Shown piece by piece: positions 1-7,187 of a stretch of 19,586 nt of DNA. The notes beneath the pieces are model-generated. The model was not told where the DNA came from. It worked only from the letters and a program-made list of their open reading frames with translations, and searched no databases. A program made the translations under genes and the position numbers. The stretch is from Methanosarcinaceae archaeon (GTDB taxonomy: Archaea > Halobacteriota > Methanosarcinia > Methanosarcinales > Methanosarcinaceae): positions 1 to 19,586 of the forward strand of contig JAUVET010000002.1 in NCBI GenBank assembly GCA_030594665.1, written 5' to 3'. The stretch's first letter is position 1, and each line of letters begins with the position of its first letter.

Positions 1-717
1 ATCTCAGGCAAGACCGATGATGAGTTAGATAAAATGGAAGGCGGGCGGGCGGAAGATTATGCTCAGCTCAAGAGCACTGCCGGACTGTTTCCTGCGGGGA
101 TGGAGGATTCGGAGTTGGGGGAAGTGCCGGAGGGGTGGGAGATTAGCACCATTGGTGAAGAAGTCGGTGTTGTGGGTGGCGGCACGCCTTCAACTAAGAA
201 TCCAAAGTTTTGGGATGGTGGGGGAATACACTGGACAACGCCTAAAGACCTTTCGAATCTGAATGATAAAGTATTATTAACAACTGATCGAAAAATCACT
301 GACGCTGGACTTAAAAACATTAGTTCAGGTTTATTACCTGTAAATACCGTTTTAATGTCTTCTCGTGCACCTGTTGGATACCTAGCTCTAGCTAAGGTGC
401 CTGTTGCTGTGAACCAAGGCTACATAGCCATGCTCTGCGATAAACAATTGTCACCAGAGTTTGTTATTCAGTGGTGTAATTCTGTAATGGATGAAATAAA
501 ACAAAGGTCTAGTGGAACAACATTTGCTGAAATAAGTAAAAAGAACTTCAAGGTTATTCAGGTAGTAGTTCCAAGTGAAGGGATTCAGCAATCTTATTAT
601 GAAATGGTATCTGTTTTTTATAACAAAATCACTGAAAAAGCAATTGAATGTATAAATTTAGCGGATATTCGTGATTCATTATTACCAAAATTGCTATCTG
701 GGGAAGTTACGCCATGA
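1..717 (+). CDS. hsdS: Type I restriction-modification specificity subunit HsdS, C-terminal part (5' end outside window)
   Basis: HsdS recognises the target sequence for the HsdM methylase and the HsdR motor/nuclease. The frame is open from base 1; the first ATG, at 34, is internal, because the codons before it (ISGKTDDELDK) read as HsdS linker. What is visible is the central conserved region (LFPAGMEDSELGEVPEGW, about 26-43 residues after base 34) followed by one complete target recognition domain (GGGTPSTKNPKFWDGG, later SSRAPVGYLA and NQGYIA) and the C-terminal helix ending in LLPKLLSGEV. This layout is typical of the second half of HsdS. The linker is GC-rich while the recognition domain from about base 190 onward is clearly AT-rich, suggesting a swapped domain. 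hsdM is presumably to the left. The next gene starts 13 bases after the stop. The assignment is firm; the DNA target cannot be read from sequence. Confidence 0.9.
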   Translation: MSGKTDDELDKMEGGRAEDYAQLKSTAGLFPAGMEDSELGEVPEGWEISTIGEEVGVVGGGTPSTKNPKFWDGGGIHWTTPKDLSNLNDKVLLTTDRKITDAGLKNISSGLLPVNTVLMSSRAPVGYLALAKVPVAVNQGYIAMLCDKQLSPEFVIQWCNSVMDEIKQRSSGTTFAEISKKNFKVIQVVVPSEGIQQSYYEMVSVFYNKITEKAIECINLADIRDSLLPKLLSGEVTP

Positions 718-729
718 GGATGTGTTTAA

Positions 730-1473
730 GTGAGTGATTTTGAATTTATTTTACCAAGCACATCGAAAGCTATTGCTGGTAGCGAAGAGATGTTGCATTT
801 GTTTGAACAAATGCAACGAGTTCAAGATTCAGTTGCAAAAAAAGATTCTGCATTAACATTAGATACATCCAAAGCGTTATTGGAAACGACCTATAAGACA
901 ATATTGAAAGATAAGGGTGAAACTTTTGATTCATCTGATGATATGAATCTCCTTTACAAAACAGTAAAAGAGATTCTGCCGTTTAGTCGTGATGATGAAG
1001 CAAGGAGTATGTTGGAAAAATTAACAGGTACAATCGCACATTGGGTTCCACAACTTAGGAATAAGTTTGGTGCTTCTTCTCACGGGAAAGACGGTCATTT
1101 TGTAAGTCCAATTGAGATGCCTGAAGCTGAGATGGTTGCTTATTTAGTAGATGGTGTTTCAGGCTTTCTCCTTAAAAAAAACCGTTTGCTTGCTAATCCT
1201 GAGTACGCCGAACGAATTTATTACTTGGACCATGATGAATTTAATGATTATTTGGATACTTCATATGATTCAGTTGATTTAAAAATCAATAATTCAGATC
1301 CAATTCCATACAGTAAGGTCTTATTTGATTGTGACCCAAAAGCTTATAGGGAATATCTCATCCAATTCCATAATCAAGAGGAAGAAGAAAAGGAAGATCA
1401 ACAGACCATTGAGATAAGTACTAATCCAGAATTAACAGAAATGGTGCCAGTCGTAGAAAATCAACACGATTAA
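730..1473 (+). CDS. Abi_C-type abortive infection protein inside the R-M locus
   Basis: A 247-residue protein that resembles the abortive-infection C-terminal family (Abi_C, PF14355). The recognisable core is SKALLETTYKTILKDKGE (about residues 47-64), then EKLTGTIAHWVPQLRNKFG and SSHGKDG (about residues 95-123). The RN...HG pattern resembles HEPN ribonuclease motifs, but seven residues lie between Arg and His rather than the usual four to six, so catalysis is uncertain. The C-terminus is acidic and low complexity (NQEEEEKEDQQ). The start is GTG at 730, preceded by a GAGGATG ribosome site that overlaps the hsdS stop, so it is probably co-transcribed and translationally coupled with hsdS. It sits where a guard gene such as prrC or rloC can sit in other type I loci. 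It is much more AT-rich than hsdR. The family call is fairly good; a guard role is inference. Confidence 0.7.
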   Translation: MSDFEFILPSTSKAIAGSEEMLHLFEQMQRVQDSVAKKDSALTLDTSKALLETTYKTILKDKGETFDSSDDMNLLYKTVKEILPFSRDDEARSMLEKLTGTIAHWVPQLRNKFGASSHGKDGHFVSPIEMPEAEMVAYLVDGVSGFLLKKNRLLANPEYAERIYYLDHDEFNDYLDTSYDSVDLKINNSDPIPYSKVLFDCDPKAYREYLIQFHNQEEEEKEDQQTIEISTNPELTEMVPVVENQHD

Positions 1474-1509
1474 ACTAAACCATTTTCTAGTAATCAGGAG
1501 CACAATAAA

Positions 1510-1671
1510 ATGAATGAAGGTGAACTGGAACAAATCTGTCTCGAATGGTTCCGTGATAACAGTTGGGATGTTATTTATGGTTCCTAAATTGTGCCTGATT
1601 CAAGCAATCCCGAACGCAGCGATTACCACGAAGTGGTATTAAAACGGCACCTACACGAAACAAACCAATAA
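1510..1671 (+). pseudogene. hsdR: hsdR 5' fragment 1 (dead)
   Basis: Begins MNEGELEQICLEWFRDNSWD, matching the intact HsdR start at 7688 ([20 protein letters not shown]). Similarity continues through the NPER..DYHEV..KR stretch, about 50 residues in all at roughly 70 percent identity. Codon 26 is TAA where intact HsdR has Asp, the similarity ends near 1660, and a second stop lies at 1669-1671. An AGGAG ribosome site precedes it. It is more diverged than the second fragment at 6680, so it may be older or derived from a different hsdR. Confidence 0.88.
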
Positions 1672-1705
1672 AATAATGTAGACAAAACATAAAAAGAGAT
1701 GATGT

Positions 1706-2011
1706 ATGATTAACAATCAGCTTAAACCATTCAAAATATCATCATTCAGTTTCAACAACACCAGTTTCATCCTCAAGAAACCCACAACCTGCTCTCTGAA
1801 ATATCAAAAAGACCTGTGGGTATATGAGTGCCCACGATATGGTTTACATACATTTTCAGAAAACAAGCAGGAAGCACTGCAACAACTCAATGAAGAGTTC
1901 GCGTTCCTGTATGATGGTTTGATAAACGAACCAGACGACAATTTGACACAGGATGCTATCAAACTTCGCGATCTGCTCAAATCGGATGTGCTTAAAGTTG
2001 AGAAAATATGA
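1706..2011 (+). CDS. Small HicB-like protein, possible antitoxin
   Basis: A 101-residue protein of uncertain family. Its central part (LWVYECPRYGLHTFSENKQ, then EALQQLNEEFAFLYDG) has the strand-then-helix pattern of HicB/UPF0150 antitoxin domains, in which an aromatic-rich strand is followed by 'e..eAl..l.e'. The C-terminus (LTQDAIKLRDLLKSDVLKVE) is a conserved-looking tail. The ATG at 1706 has GAGATGATG just upstream. No toxin gene lies beside it; the next gene is hamA. Its last 34 codons and downstream bases recur after hamB with mostly synonymous differences, so it belonged to a small family with at least two members here. Coding status is well supported by that codon-level conservation; the HicB-like label is tentative. 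Confidence 0.55.
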   Translation: MINNQLKPFKISSFSFNNTSFILKKPTTCSLKYQKDLWVYECPRYGLHTFSENKQEALQQLNEEFAFLYDGLINEPDDNLTQDAIKLRDLLKSDVLKVEKI

Positions 2012-2036
2012 CGAATTGATGATTATAATCTACAAT
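1909..2036 (+). repeat. Direct repeat copy 1, left flank of hamAB (128 bp)
   Basis: The 3' end of the small gene plus 25 bases beyond its stop. It matches 6145-6272 without gaps, with about 17 mismatches in 128 bases (about 87 percent identity by eye). It ends 42 bases before hamA. Confidence 0.9.
2021..2036 (+). promoter_or_regulatory. Possible archaeal TATA element upstream of hamA
   Basis: GATTATAATCTACAAT is perfectly conserved in both 128-bp repeats although the rest of the repeat has diverged. It lies 43-58 bases before the hamA ATG, so transcription about 25 bases downstream of it would leave a leader of roughly 25 bases. No clear BRE was identified. The call rests on position and conservation only. 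Confidence 0.3.
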
Positions 2037-2078
2037 ACTACGCACACCAGCCACAAATAAACCACCAGAGACCACAAA

Positions 2079-2876
2079 ATGACACTCCCAACCGGAACAA
2101 TCGAATACACTCTTGGCTCCGCATCAGTCACCGGCTGCGGCCTGTCTTACACAACCAGTGAACTGGAACCTGCCCTGACCGGTCCAATAGCTGAAATAGT
2201 GTTTGATGACGAGGGAACAACTGATATTACAAACATGTTATCGAGTTTGCCTGACACGGATTTTGACCAGGATAATCTAAAAAGAGTTCTTGGACACAAC
2301 CGTGAACCTGAACCATGGCGAGTGGGTGAAGCTTTTGCCGAATCATACCTTACGCATCATCGCACCTGTACATTTCCGTGGCCTGATGGTCGGGACGAAC
2401 GGAAATCCGGTTCGAGCTTGCCAGGTGCTGACCTTGTGGGTATTCATTGTGATGGGGAGACAGTACGTTTCGCTTTTGGAGAAGTCAAAACTTCAACTTC
2501 AAGGAAATATCCACCTGGAGCAATGTATGGCAGGACTGGCCTTAAGCAACAGCTTGAAGATTTGCGTGACAGGGTATCCATACGTGATGACCTGGTGAAA
2601 TACCTATGGCATCGCGCGTTAAATGCATCATGGAAGAATCGGTTCATTAATGCTTTCATGCGTTACAACGCTGATGATACCGACGTCATGCTATTCGGAG
2701 TGCTTGTGCGCGATGTGGAGCCACACGAGGATGATTTACGTATACGGGTTAGCAAATTGGGCAATGACTGCCCACAAACGATGTCCATTGAACTTCTGGC
2801 TCTTTATCTACCATCCGGCAGTATCAATTCGTTGGGTATAAGAGTGGTGGCATTGAGGGAGGAAGATAACACATGA
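2079..2876 (+). CDS. hamA: HamA-like (DUF1837) PD-(D/E)XK nuclease, Hachiman-type defence
   Basis: A 265-residue protein. The recognisable block runs from RVGEAFAESYL (residues 81-91) through GADLVGI (116-122) to FGEVKTS (133-139). Asp118, Glu135 and Lys137 form a PD-(D/E)XK nuclease signature and Glu84 could be the extra helix acid. This matches the HamA arrangement, in which a small nuclease is held by the Ski2-like helicase HamB and released on phage infection to degrade DNA. The gene overlaps the following helicase by ATGA (2873-2876), so the two products are probably made in fixed ratio. Only a weak purine-rich site (CCAGAGA) precedes the ATG. Alternatives are another nuclease/helicase defence pair such as AbpAB. 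The nuclease motif and pairing are clear; the Hachiman label is likely but was not tested by profile search. Confidence 0.7.
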   Translation: MTLPTGTIEYTLGSASVTGCGLSYTTSELEPALTGPIAEIVFDDEGTTDITNMLSSLPDTDFDQDNLKRVLGHNREPEPWRVGEAFAESYLTHHRTCTFPWPDGRDERKSGSSLPGADLVGIHCDGETVRFAFGEVKTSTSRKYPPGAMYGRTGLKQQLEDLRDRVSIRDDLVKYLWHRALNASWKNRFINAFMRYNADDTDVMLFGVLVRDVEPHEDDLRIRVSKLGNDCPQTMSIELLALYLPSGSINSLGIRVVALREEDNT

Positions 2877-5800
2877 TAGTCAGCAACGACTCTCTTGCTA
2901 AAGTAGACAAACACTGGGCTGTTCTGGCTGTAGGGGAAGTTGAACGTGACCGGGGTCTTGAAGTAGCAAATGCTCGTCTGGTCAAACAGGCAGTTGGCCA
3001 ACAAATGCAGATCAACTTTGCAGAGACGACTAATGATTCTGATCTGTTGCGTCGTTTGTCTTTGGCCTATGAAATGGCAGCCATCGAGGGATTGAACGCC
3101 ATCCTGAACCCGACCAGTACGGATGATGAACTCCGGCAGCAGTGTGCGTCCGGTGCCTGGCGTGCATTTGAAATTCGCCGCCTCTTCAACTTGCCCGGGC
3201 AAACAGAAGAGTCGATATTCCATATCCTTCACCTTTCTGCATTGGCTTACTGCGGAGAACGCTGGTCTGATCTGCGCCGTTGGTACAATGAAAATGAAGA
3301 GATCATACCAACGCCTTCGGTCGCTGATGTGTCATGGGACCAGCGAGTGCTATACAAACTCTTTGGATGTTGGATCCGCCTCTTTCGTAAAAAAGGCTGG
3401 GATGACCTTGATGACATCCGTTACACCATAATAGGACTGAGGGATGATCAAAAAACCTTTGAATCCGATGTGCTGAACAATGGTGATAATGCAGGCGATA
3501 GAGCTATGGCTTTACGTTTGATTGCTTTATACCACTGGGCTAAAGCCACAGAACTTTTAGCTCTTTACATGTTGCAAGGCGAACCTGCTGACATTGCCAC
3601 GCAATTGGATAAGCACTTCGAATCAGGTTTAGAAGCAGCTACTGCCGCCCACGATGCCCAATTGGAAGTTTTGTTGCGATGGTTACATGTCGCAGCTCGG
3701 CAGATGGTAGCAGGGTCAATCTGGTGGGTTAGTCGAGTGGTTAATTCACGCGTGACACAACTTGTGAAAAACACTACCAGGCATCAAGCGTTGTTTGAAC
3801 TGTTGCCCCCACAGCGAACAGCATTACAGGAACAAGGGTTGCTGGACCAGGCCAGCACAGCAGTTGTAGTTGAAATGCCAACATCCGGCGGAAAAACATT
3901 GTTAGCACAGTTTAAGATATTGCAGGCACTAAATCAGTTCGATGCCGATCACGGCTGGATTGCCTATGTGGCACCCACACGCGCATTAACGGCACAAATA
4001 ACCCGTCGTTTACGACGTGATTTTGAACCAATTGGTGTACAGGTCGAGCAACTGACTGGCGCGATAGAGATCGACACTTTTGAAGATGACCTTTTGTCTG
4101 GCACTGACAATGAAAAATCATTTGATGTTCTTGTAACCACACCGGAAAAACTCCAGCTAGTAATCCGAAACAAGAAAGTTTCACGTCCGTTGGCTCTTGT
4201 CGTTATGGATGAAGCCCATAATATTGAGGATGAGGTGCGAGGATTACGTATAGAACTATTGCTTGCTACCATCAAGCAGGAATACCAGAGTTCTGCAAAT
4301 TTCTTGCTGTTGATGCCTTACGTCGAGAAAGCAGAAACATTAGCCCGTTGGCTGGCACACGATGTGAACGCTGGAAGAACTATTAGTATCGGCACCACTC
4401 CGTGGCAGCCAAACGAACGCATCGTGGGAATTTTCCATGCAGAACCGGATGGATCAGTCCATGCAGGCTGGAGGCTGAAATATAAGACACTAACGACTAC
4501 GCCAAAAACGATCAATCTGGAAGGTGAGCATGCAGCTGGTGGCGTAAAGCCACTAAAAATACCTAAATCAAAGATTTTTGATGCAAAGAATAAACAGCAA
4601 AAAGGATTGGCATTACAAACTGCTGCTATGGCAAAAATCTTTTCAGAACGGGGCACAAGTATAGCTGTTGCTAACACCATCAATTCTGTATGGACAATGG
4701 CTCGAAAAATCTGTGAAACTGTTGATGTGCTTTCCCCTATACCAAATAAAATAGAACTGGTTCGGAAATTCCTGAAAACTGAGATCAGCCCGGATTTTGA
4801 ACTTGTCAATATGCTTTCACACGGCGTCGGTGTACACCATGCCGGACTTTCCGATGAAGTTCGGACACTGATCGAATGGTTGGCCGAGGAAGGAGAATTA
4901 CGTGTTCTTTGCACTACCACGACAATAGCACAAGGAATTAATTTTCCAGTCTCATCTGTCTTTTTATCATCTCGCTTTGTTCCTCATGGCACCTACTCCA
5001 AAGAGATGGCACCAAGAGTATTTTGGAACCTGGCCGGTCGTGCCGGACGCATGGGTCATGATAGCGTCGGTGTAGTAGGTCTTGCAGCAGGAAACAAACC
5101 AGAAGAAATTGTGGAATATGTTAGTAAAACAACAGGAGAGCTGGTATCCCGTCTTGTTAACATGCTGGATGAACTTGAAGAAACTGGTCGTCTCAATGAC
5201 CTCAGTACAGTCATTCAGGAAGAGCAGTGGGAGGATTTCCGATGTTATGTCGCTCATCTGTGGAATGAAAAGAAAAATCTCGATGCTGTTCTATCTGAAA
5301 CAGATCAATTGCTTAGAAACACCTACGGTTATGGGATACTGAATTCTTCCCATGATGGTAAAGAAAAAGCACATGCCCTTTTGGATGCTACAAAAAATTA
5401 CGCGAGAAAATTATCCAAAAATCAGGGACAGGTGAAATTGGCAGATATGACCGGCTTTTCACCTGAAGGTGTCGGGAAAGCCCTGGCTGGTCTCAATCGG
5501 TTAGAAAGAAAACTTACAATTGATGATTGGCAGCCGGATAGTTTATTTGGTTCCGGGAACGGATTGGCCGATCTATTTGGCGTAATGTTAAAAGTACCGC
5601 AACTAAAATCCCTTACAGAACTTGGTGGTAAAGGCATTGAAAAGAAGCAAATTGCTGATATTACCACTGCATGGGTTTCAGGAAAAAGTATTCAGGACAT
5701 TGCACAGCAGTTTTTCCAGGGAACTGAAACCAATGCCATTACTGATGTCTGTAAAGCAATCTATCGAAATCTCGTTAACAACGGAACATGGGGACTTTCC

Positions 5801-6139
5801 GCATTAAGCCGAATGGCTGGCATTGATTTTGAATCACTTTCAGAAAGTGAGCGTCGGAGAATTGATGTTTTGCCAGCGATGATTTATCATGGAGTCAAGT
5901 CCGAGGAAGCAGTTTTAATGCGAATGAATTCCGCTCCGCGAAGTGTCGCTGAAAAACTTGGTCGGGAGTTTAAAGCGAATTTAATTCAGGAGACTGATAA
6001 AGTTGGTGTGCATGAAGCGAGAGAATTTTTGAAGAACATGGATGAAAGCAAATGGGAGCAAGTTCGGCCCGAAGGTTCCCATTTGTCTGGCTCAGATTAT
6101 AAGGATATATGGGAACTATTATCGGGTGAACAGAGGTAG
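2873..6139 (+). CDS. hamB: HamB-like Ski2-type DEAH helicase, Hachiman-type defence
   Basis: A 1088-residue superfamily 2 helicase. After about 330 residues of helical N-terminal region come the Walker A motif PTSGGKT (336-342), the Ia-type APTRAL stretch, DEAH (446-449) in VVMDEAHNIED, the HHAGL motif, TTTIAQGINFP (about 680-690), and motif VI NLAGRAGRMG (about 719-728). The HHAGL and GINFP motifs are characteristic of Ski2-like helicases. The last 360 residues are helical and carry no motif I recognise. Both ATPase signatures look intact. In Hachiman, HamB senses damaged or unusual DNA and restrains the HamA nuclease. The start ATG lies inside the hamA stop, supporting a two-gene operon. 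The next repeat begins 6 bases after the TAG stop, so the pair is a compact cassette. Helicase class is certain; the system name depends on the neighbour. Confidence 0.78.
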   Translation: MIVSNDSLAKVDKHWAVLAVGEVERDRGLEVANARLVKQAVGQQMQINFAETTNDSDLLRRLSLAYEMAAIEGLNAILNPTSTDDELRQQCASGAWRAFEIRRLFNLPGQTEESIFHILHLSALAYCGERWSDLRRWYNENEEIIPTPSVADVSWDQRVLYKLFGCWIRLFRKKGWDDLDDIRYTIIGLRDDQKTFESDVLNNGDNAGDRAMALRLIALYHWAKATELLALYMLQGEPADIATQLDKHFESGLEAATAAHDAQLEVLLRWLHVAARQMVAGSIWWVSRVVNSRVTQLVKNTTRHQALFELLPPQRTALQEQGLLDQASTAVVVEMPTSGGKTLLAQFKILQALNQFDADHGWIAYVAPTRALTAQITRRLRRDFEPIGVQVEQLTGAIEIDTFEDDLLSGTDNEKSFDVLVTTPEKLQLVIRNKKVSRPLALVVMDEAHNIEDEVRGLRIELLLATIKQEYQSSANFLLLMPYVEKAETLARWLAHDVNAGRTISIGTTPWQPNERIVGIFHAEPDGSVHAGWRLKYKTLTTTPKTINLEGEHAAGGVKPLKIPKSKIFDAKNKQQKGLALQTAAMAKIFSERGTSIAVANTINSVWTMARKICETVDVLSPIPNKIELVRKFLKTEISPDFELVNMLSHGVGVHHAGLSDEVRTLIEWLAEEGELRVLCTTTTIAQGINFPVSSVFLSSRFVPHGTYSKEMAPRVFWNLAGRAGRMGHDSVGVVGLAAGNKPEEIVEYVSKTTGELVSRLVNMLDELEETGRLNDLSTVIQEEQWEDFRCYVAHLWNEKKNLDAVLSETDQLLRNTYGYGILNSSHDGKEKAHALLDATKNYARKLSKNQGQVKLADMTGFSPEGVGKALAGLNRLERKLTIDDWQPDSLFGSGNGLADLFGVMLKVPQLKSLTELGGKGIEKKQIADITTAWVSGKSIQDIAQQFFQGTETNAITDVCKAIYRNLVNNGTWGLSALSRMAGIDFESLSESERRRIDVLPAMIYHGVKSEEAVLMRMNSAPRSVAEKLGREFKANLIQETDKVGVHEAREFLKNMDESKWEQVRPEGSHLSGSDYKDIWELLSGEQR

Positions 6140-6144
6140 CTGGT

Positions 6145-6272
6145 GTATGATAGTTTGATACACGAACCGAACGATAATTTGACTCAAGACGCCATCGAAT
6201 TTCGCGATCTGCTCAGATCAGATGTGCTAAAAGTTGAGAAAATATAACGAATTGGCGATTATAATCTACAAT
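6145..6272 (+). repeat. Direct repeat copy 2, right flank of hamAB; tail of a second small HicB-like gene
   Basis: Matches 1909-2036 without gaps. Read in the same frame it gives VYDSLIHEPNDNLTQDAIEF and then RDLLRSDVLKVEKI with a stop, nearly the same protein as the tail of the gene at 1706. It has no start or N-terminus, so it is the remnant of a paralogue cut at the hamB end. It carries the same GATTATAATCTACAAT element, at 6257-6272, here 109 bases before hicB. Confidence 0.88.
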
Positions 6273-6380
6273 TATTGGTGAAATCATCGTTTACAATCGT
6301 TGATGTTTGGGATATGACAAAACAGTGAAGTTAATTTACAATGAGGCAAATAATACAATAAAACCGGAGCTAAATATTAA

Positions 6381-6596
6381 ATGAGTACATTCATGATATC
6401 AATCACAAAAGAAGACAATTTTTTCGTTTCAAGATGTCCTGAGCTTGGCGTAACATCTCAAGGGGAAACTTTGGAAGAAGCACAGGTAAACATCAAAGAA
6501 GCCATTGAACTTTATATTGAAAGTTTTGGTATAGAAGACCTGCCTTTGTACACATCAAAGCCTTTATGGACAACGATTGAAGTTGCCTATGCCTAA
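6381..6596 (+). CDS. hicB: HicB family antitoxin
   Basis: A 71-residue protein with the classic HicB/UPF0150 pattern: ISITKEDNFFVSRCPELGV, then TSQGETLEEAQVNIKEAIEL and a short tail. HicB binds and blocks the HicA mRNA-degrading toxin. A CCGGAGC ribosome site lies about ten bases before the ATG. The hicA start (6589) overlaps the hicB stop by eight bases, the usual antitoxin-first coupling, but that hicA is truncated, leaving hicB without an active cognate toxin here. There is no DNA-binding domain, as expected for a short HicB. The family call is firm. Confidence 0.85.
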   Translation: MSTFMISITKEDNFFVSRCPELGVTSQGETLEEAQVNIKEAIELYIESFGIEDLPLYTSKPLWTTIEVAYA

Positions 6597-6675
6597 ATTA
6601 CCAGTGGTTTCCGGTAAAAAAATGGTGGCTGCGCTTAAAAAAGCCGGATTTGTTGAAGTCCGGCAGAGGGGTTAA
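6589..6675 (+). pseudogene. hicA: hicA toxin fragment, truncated before the catalytic GSH
   Basis: Reads MPKLPVVSGKKMVAALKKAG then FVEVRQRG and a stop. HicA proteins normally continue RQRGSHH, where the His is catalytic, for about 45 more residues. The break falls exactly after RQRG, and the sequence continues into the leader of hsdR fragment 2. GCAGAGGGGTTAATAAAATG here matches GCAGAGAGGTTAATAAAATG before intact hsdR in all but one base. The remaining 28-residue peptide cannot be an active toxin. Confidence 0.88.
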
Positions 6676-6679
6676 TAAA

Positions 6680-6834
6680 ATGAACGAAGATGAACTGGAA
6701 CAACTCTGCCTCAACTGGTTCCGCGATAACAATTGGAACCACCTATGACTTCCCTTTGGGACCCAAACAACCCGGAACGCGCCATACCACCTCCCGAAGC
6801 TGATGTCTGGCAAAATTCGCGTCAGTACAAATAG
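6680..6834 (+). pseudogene. hsdR: hsdR 5' fragment 2 (dead)
   Basis: Begins [19 protein letters not shown], nearly the intact HsdR start; the first 66 bases including the leader differ at only about five positions from 7677-7742. It then hits TGA at 6746. In another frame, similarity resumes as DPNNPER (6760-6780), showing a small deletion or frameshift. After that the sequence (AIPPPEADVW...) no longer resembles HsdR and ends at 6834. It is closer to the functional gene than fragment 1 and is therefore probably younger. Confidence 0.87.
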
Positions 6835-6869
6835 TAATTTAAACAATGAAAATAAATATAAGGTAGAAT

Positions 6870-7187
6870 ATGATATCTCAAAAAACCATTCAGGAAGCTG
6901 TCGAACTCCTCAGGAAAGCTGCAAATCCTGTCAGGATAATACTCTTCGGTTCTTACGCTCGTGGTGACAGCAAAGAGAGCAGCGACCTTGATTTTCTTGT
7001 TGTTGAAAAAGAAATAAAAGCTCGCAGGAAGGAAACCGTGCGCCTGCGTGATGTGTTAAGTCCTCTTCGAATACCTGTAGATGTACTTGTAGTAAGTGAA
7101 AAATCATATAATGAATGGAAGGATGCGTCCGGAACAGTCATTTACGAAGCAGCTATTGAAGGAAAGGTGGTTTATGGAGTCGCTTGA
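6870..7187 (+). CDS. MNT-type minimal nucleotidyltransferase (antitoxin of MNT/HEPN pair)
   Basis: A 105-residue MNT-domain protein. The nucleotidyltransferase signature GSYARGDSKESSDLDFLV lies at about residues 27-44: GSYARG, then Asp-Leu-Asp (DLD) as the metal-binding pair, with a third acidic position plausible in PVDVLVV (about residues 69-75). In characterised pairs such as MntA/HepT the nucleotidyltransferase AMPylates and neutralises the HEPN ribonuclease. An AAGGTAG ribosome site precedes the ATG. The HEPN gene overlaps its 3' end by 14 bases. The catalytic residues look intact, so this is probably a working antitoxin. Confidence 0.87.
   Translation: MISQKTIQEAVELLRKAANPVRIILFGSYARGDSKESSDLDFLVVEKEIKARRKETVRLRDVLSPLRIPVDVLVVSEKSYNEWKDASGTVIYEAAIEGKVVYGVA

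Noticed and set aside
34..36. ATG at 34 as the real start of hsdS
   Set aside because: The frame is open upstream to base 1 with typical HsdS linker codons, so the ATG is an internal Met.
4318..4920. 200-codon minus-strand open frame inside hamB
   Set aside because: Antisense to conserved helicase motifs and Ser-rich; a codon-bias shadow.
2079..6139. Zorya, Druantia or DISARM system
   Set aside because: The flanking genes those systems require (motor proteins, DUF1998, methylase plus DUF1998) are absent; a nuclease plus Ski2-like helicase pair fits Hachiman better.
7096..7173. Longer start for the HEPN gene at 7096
   Set aside because: It would add 26 residues lying wholly inside the MNT gene, without a ribosome site or HEPN similarity; ATG 7174 has a good site and gives a short overlap.
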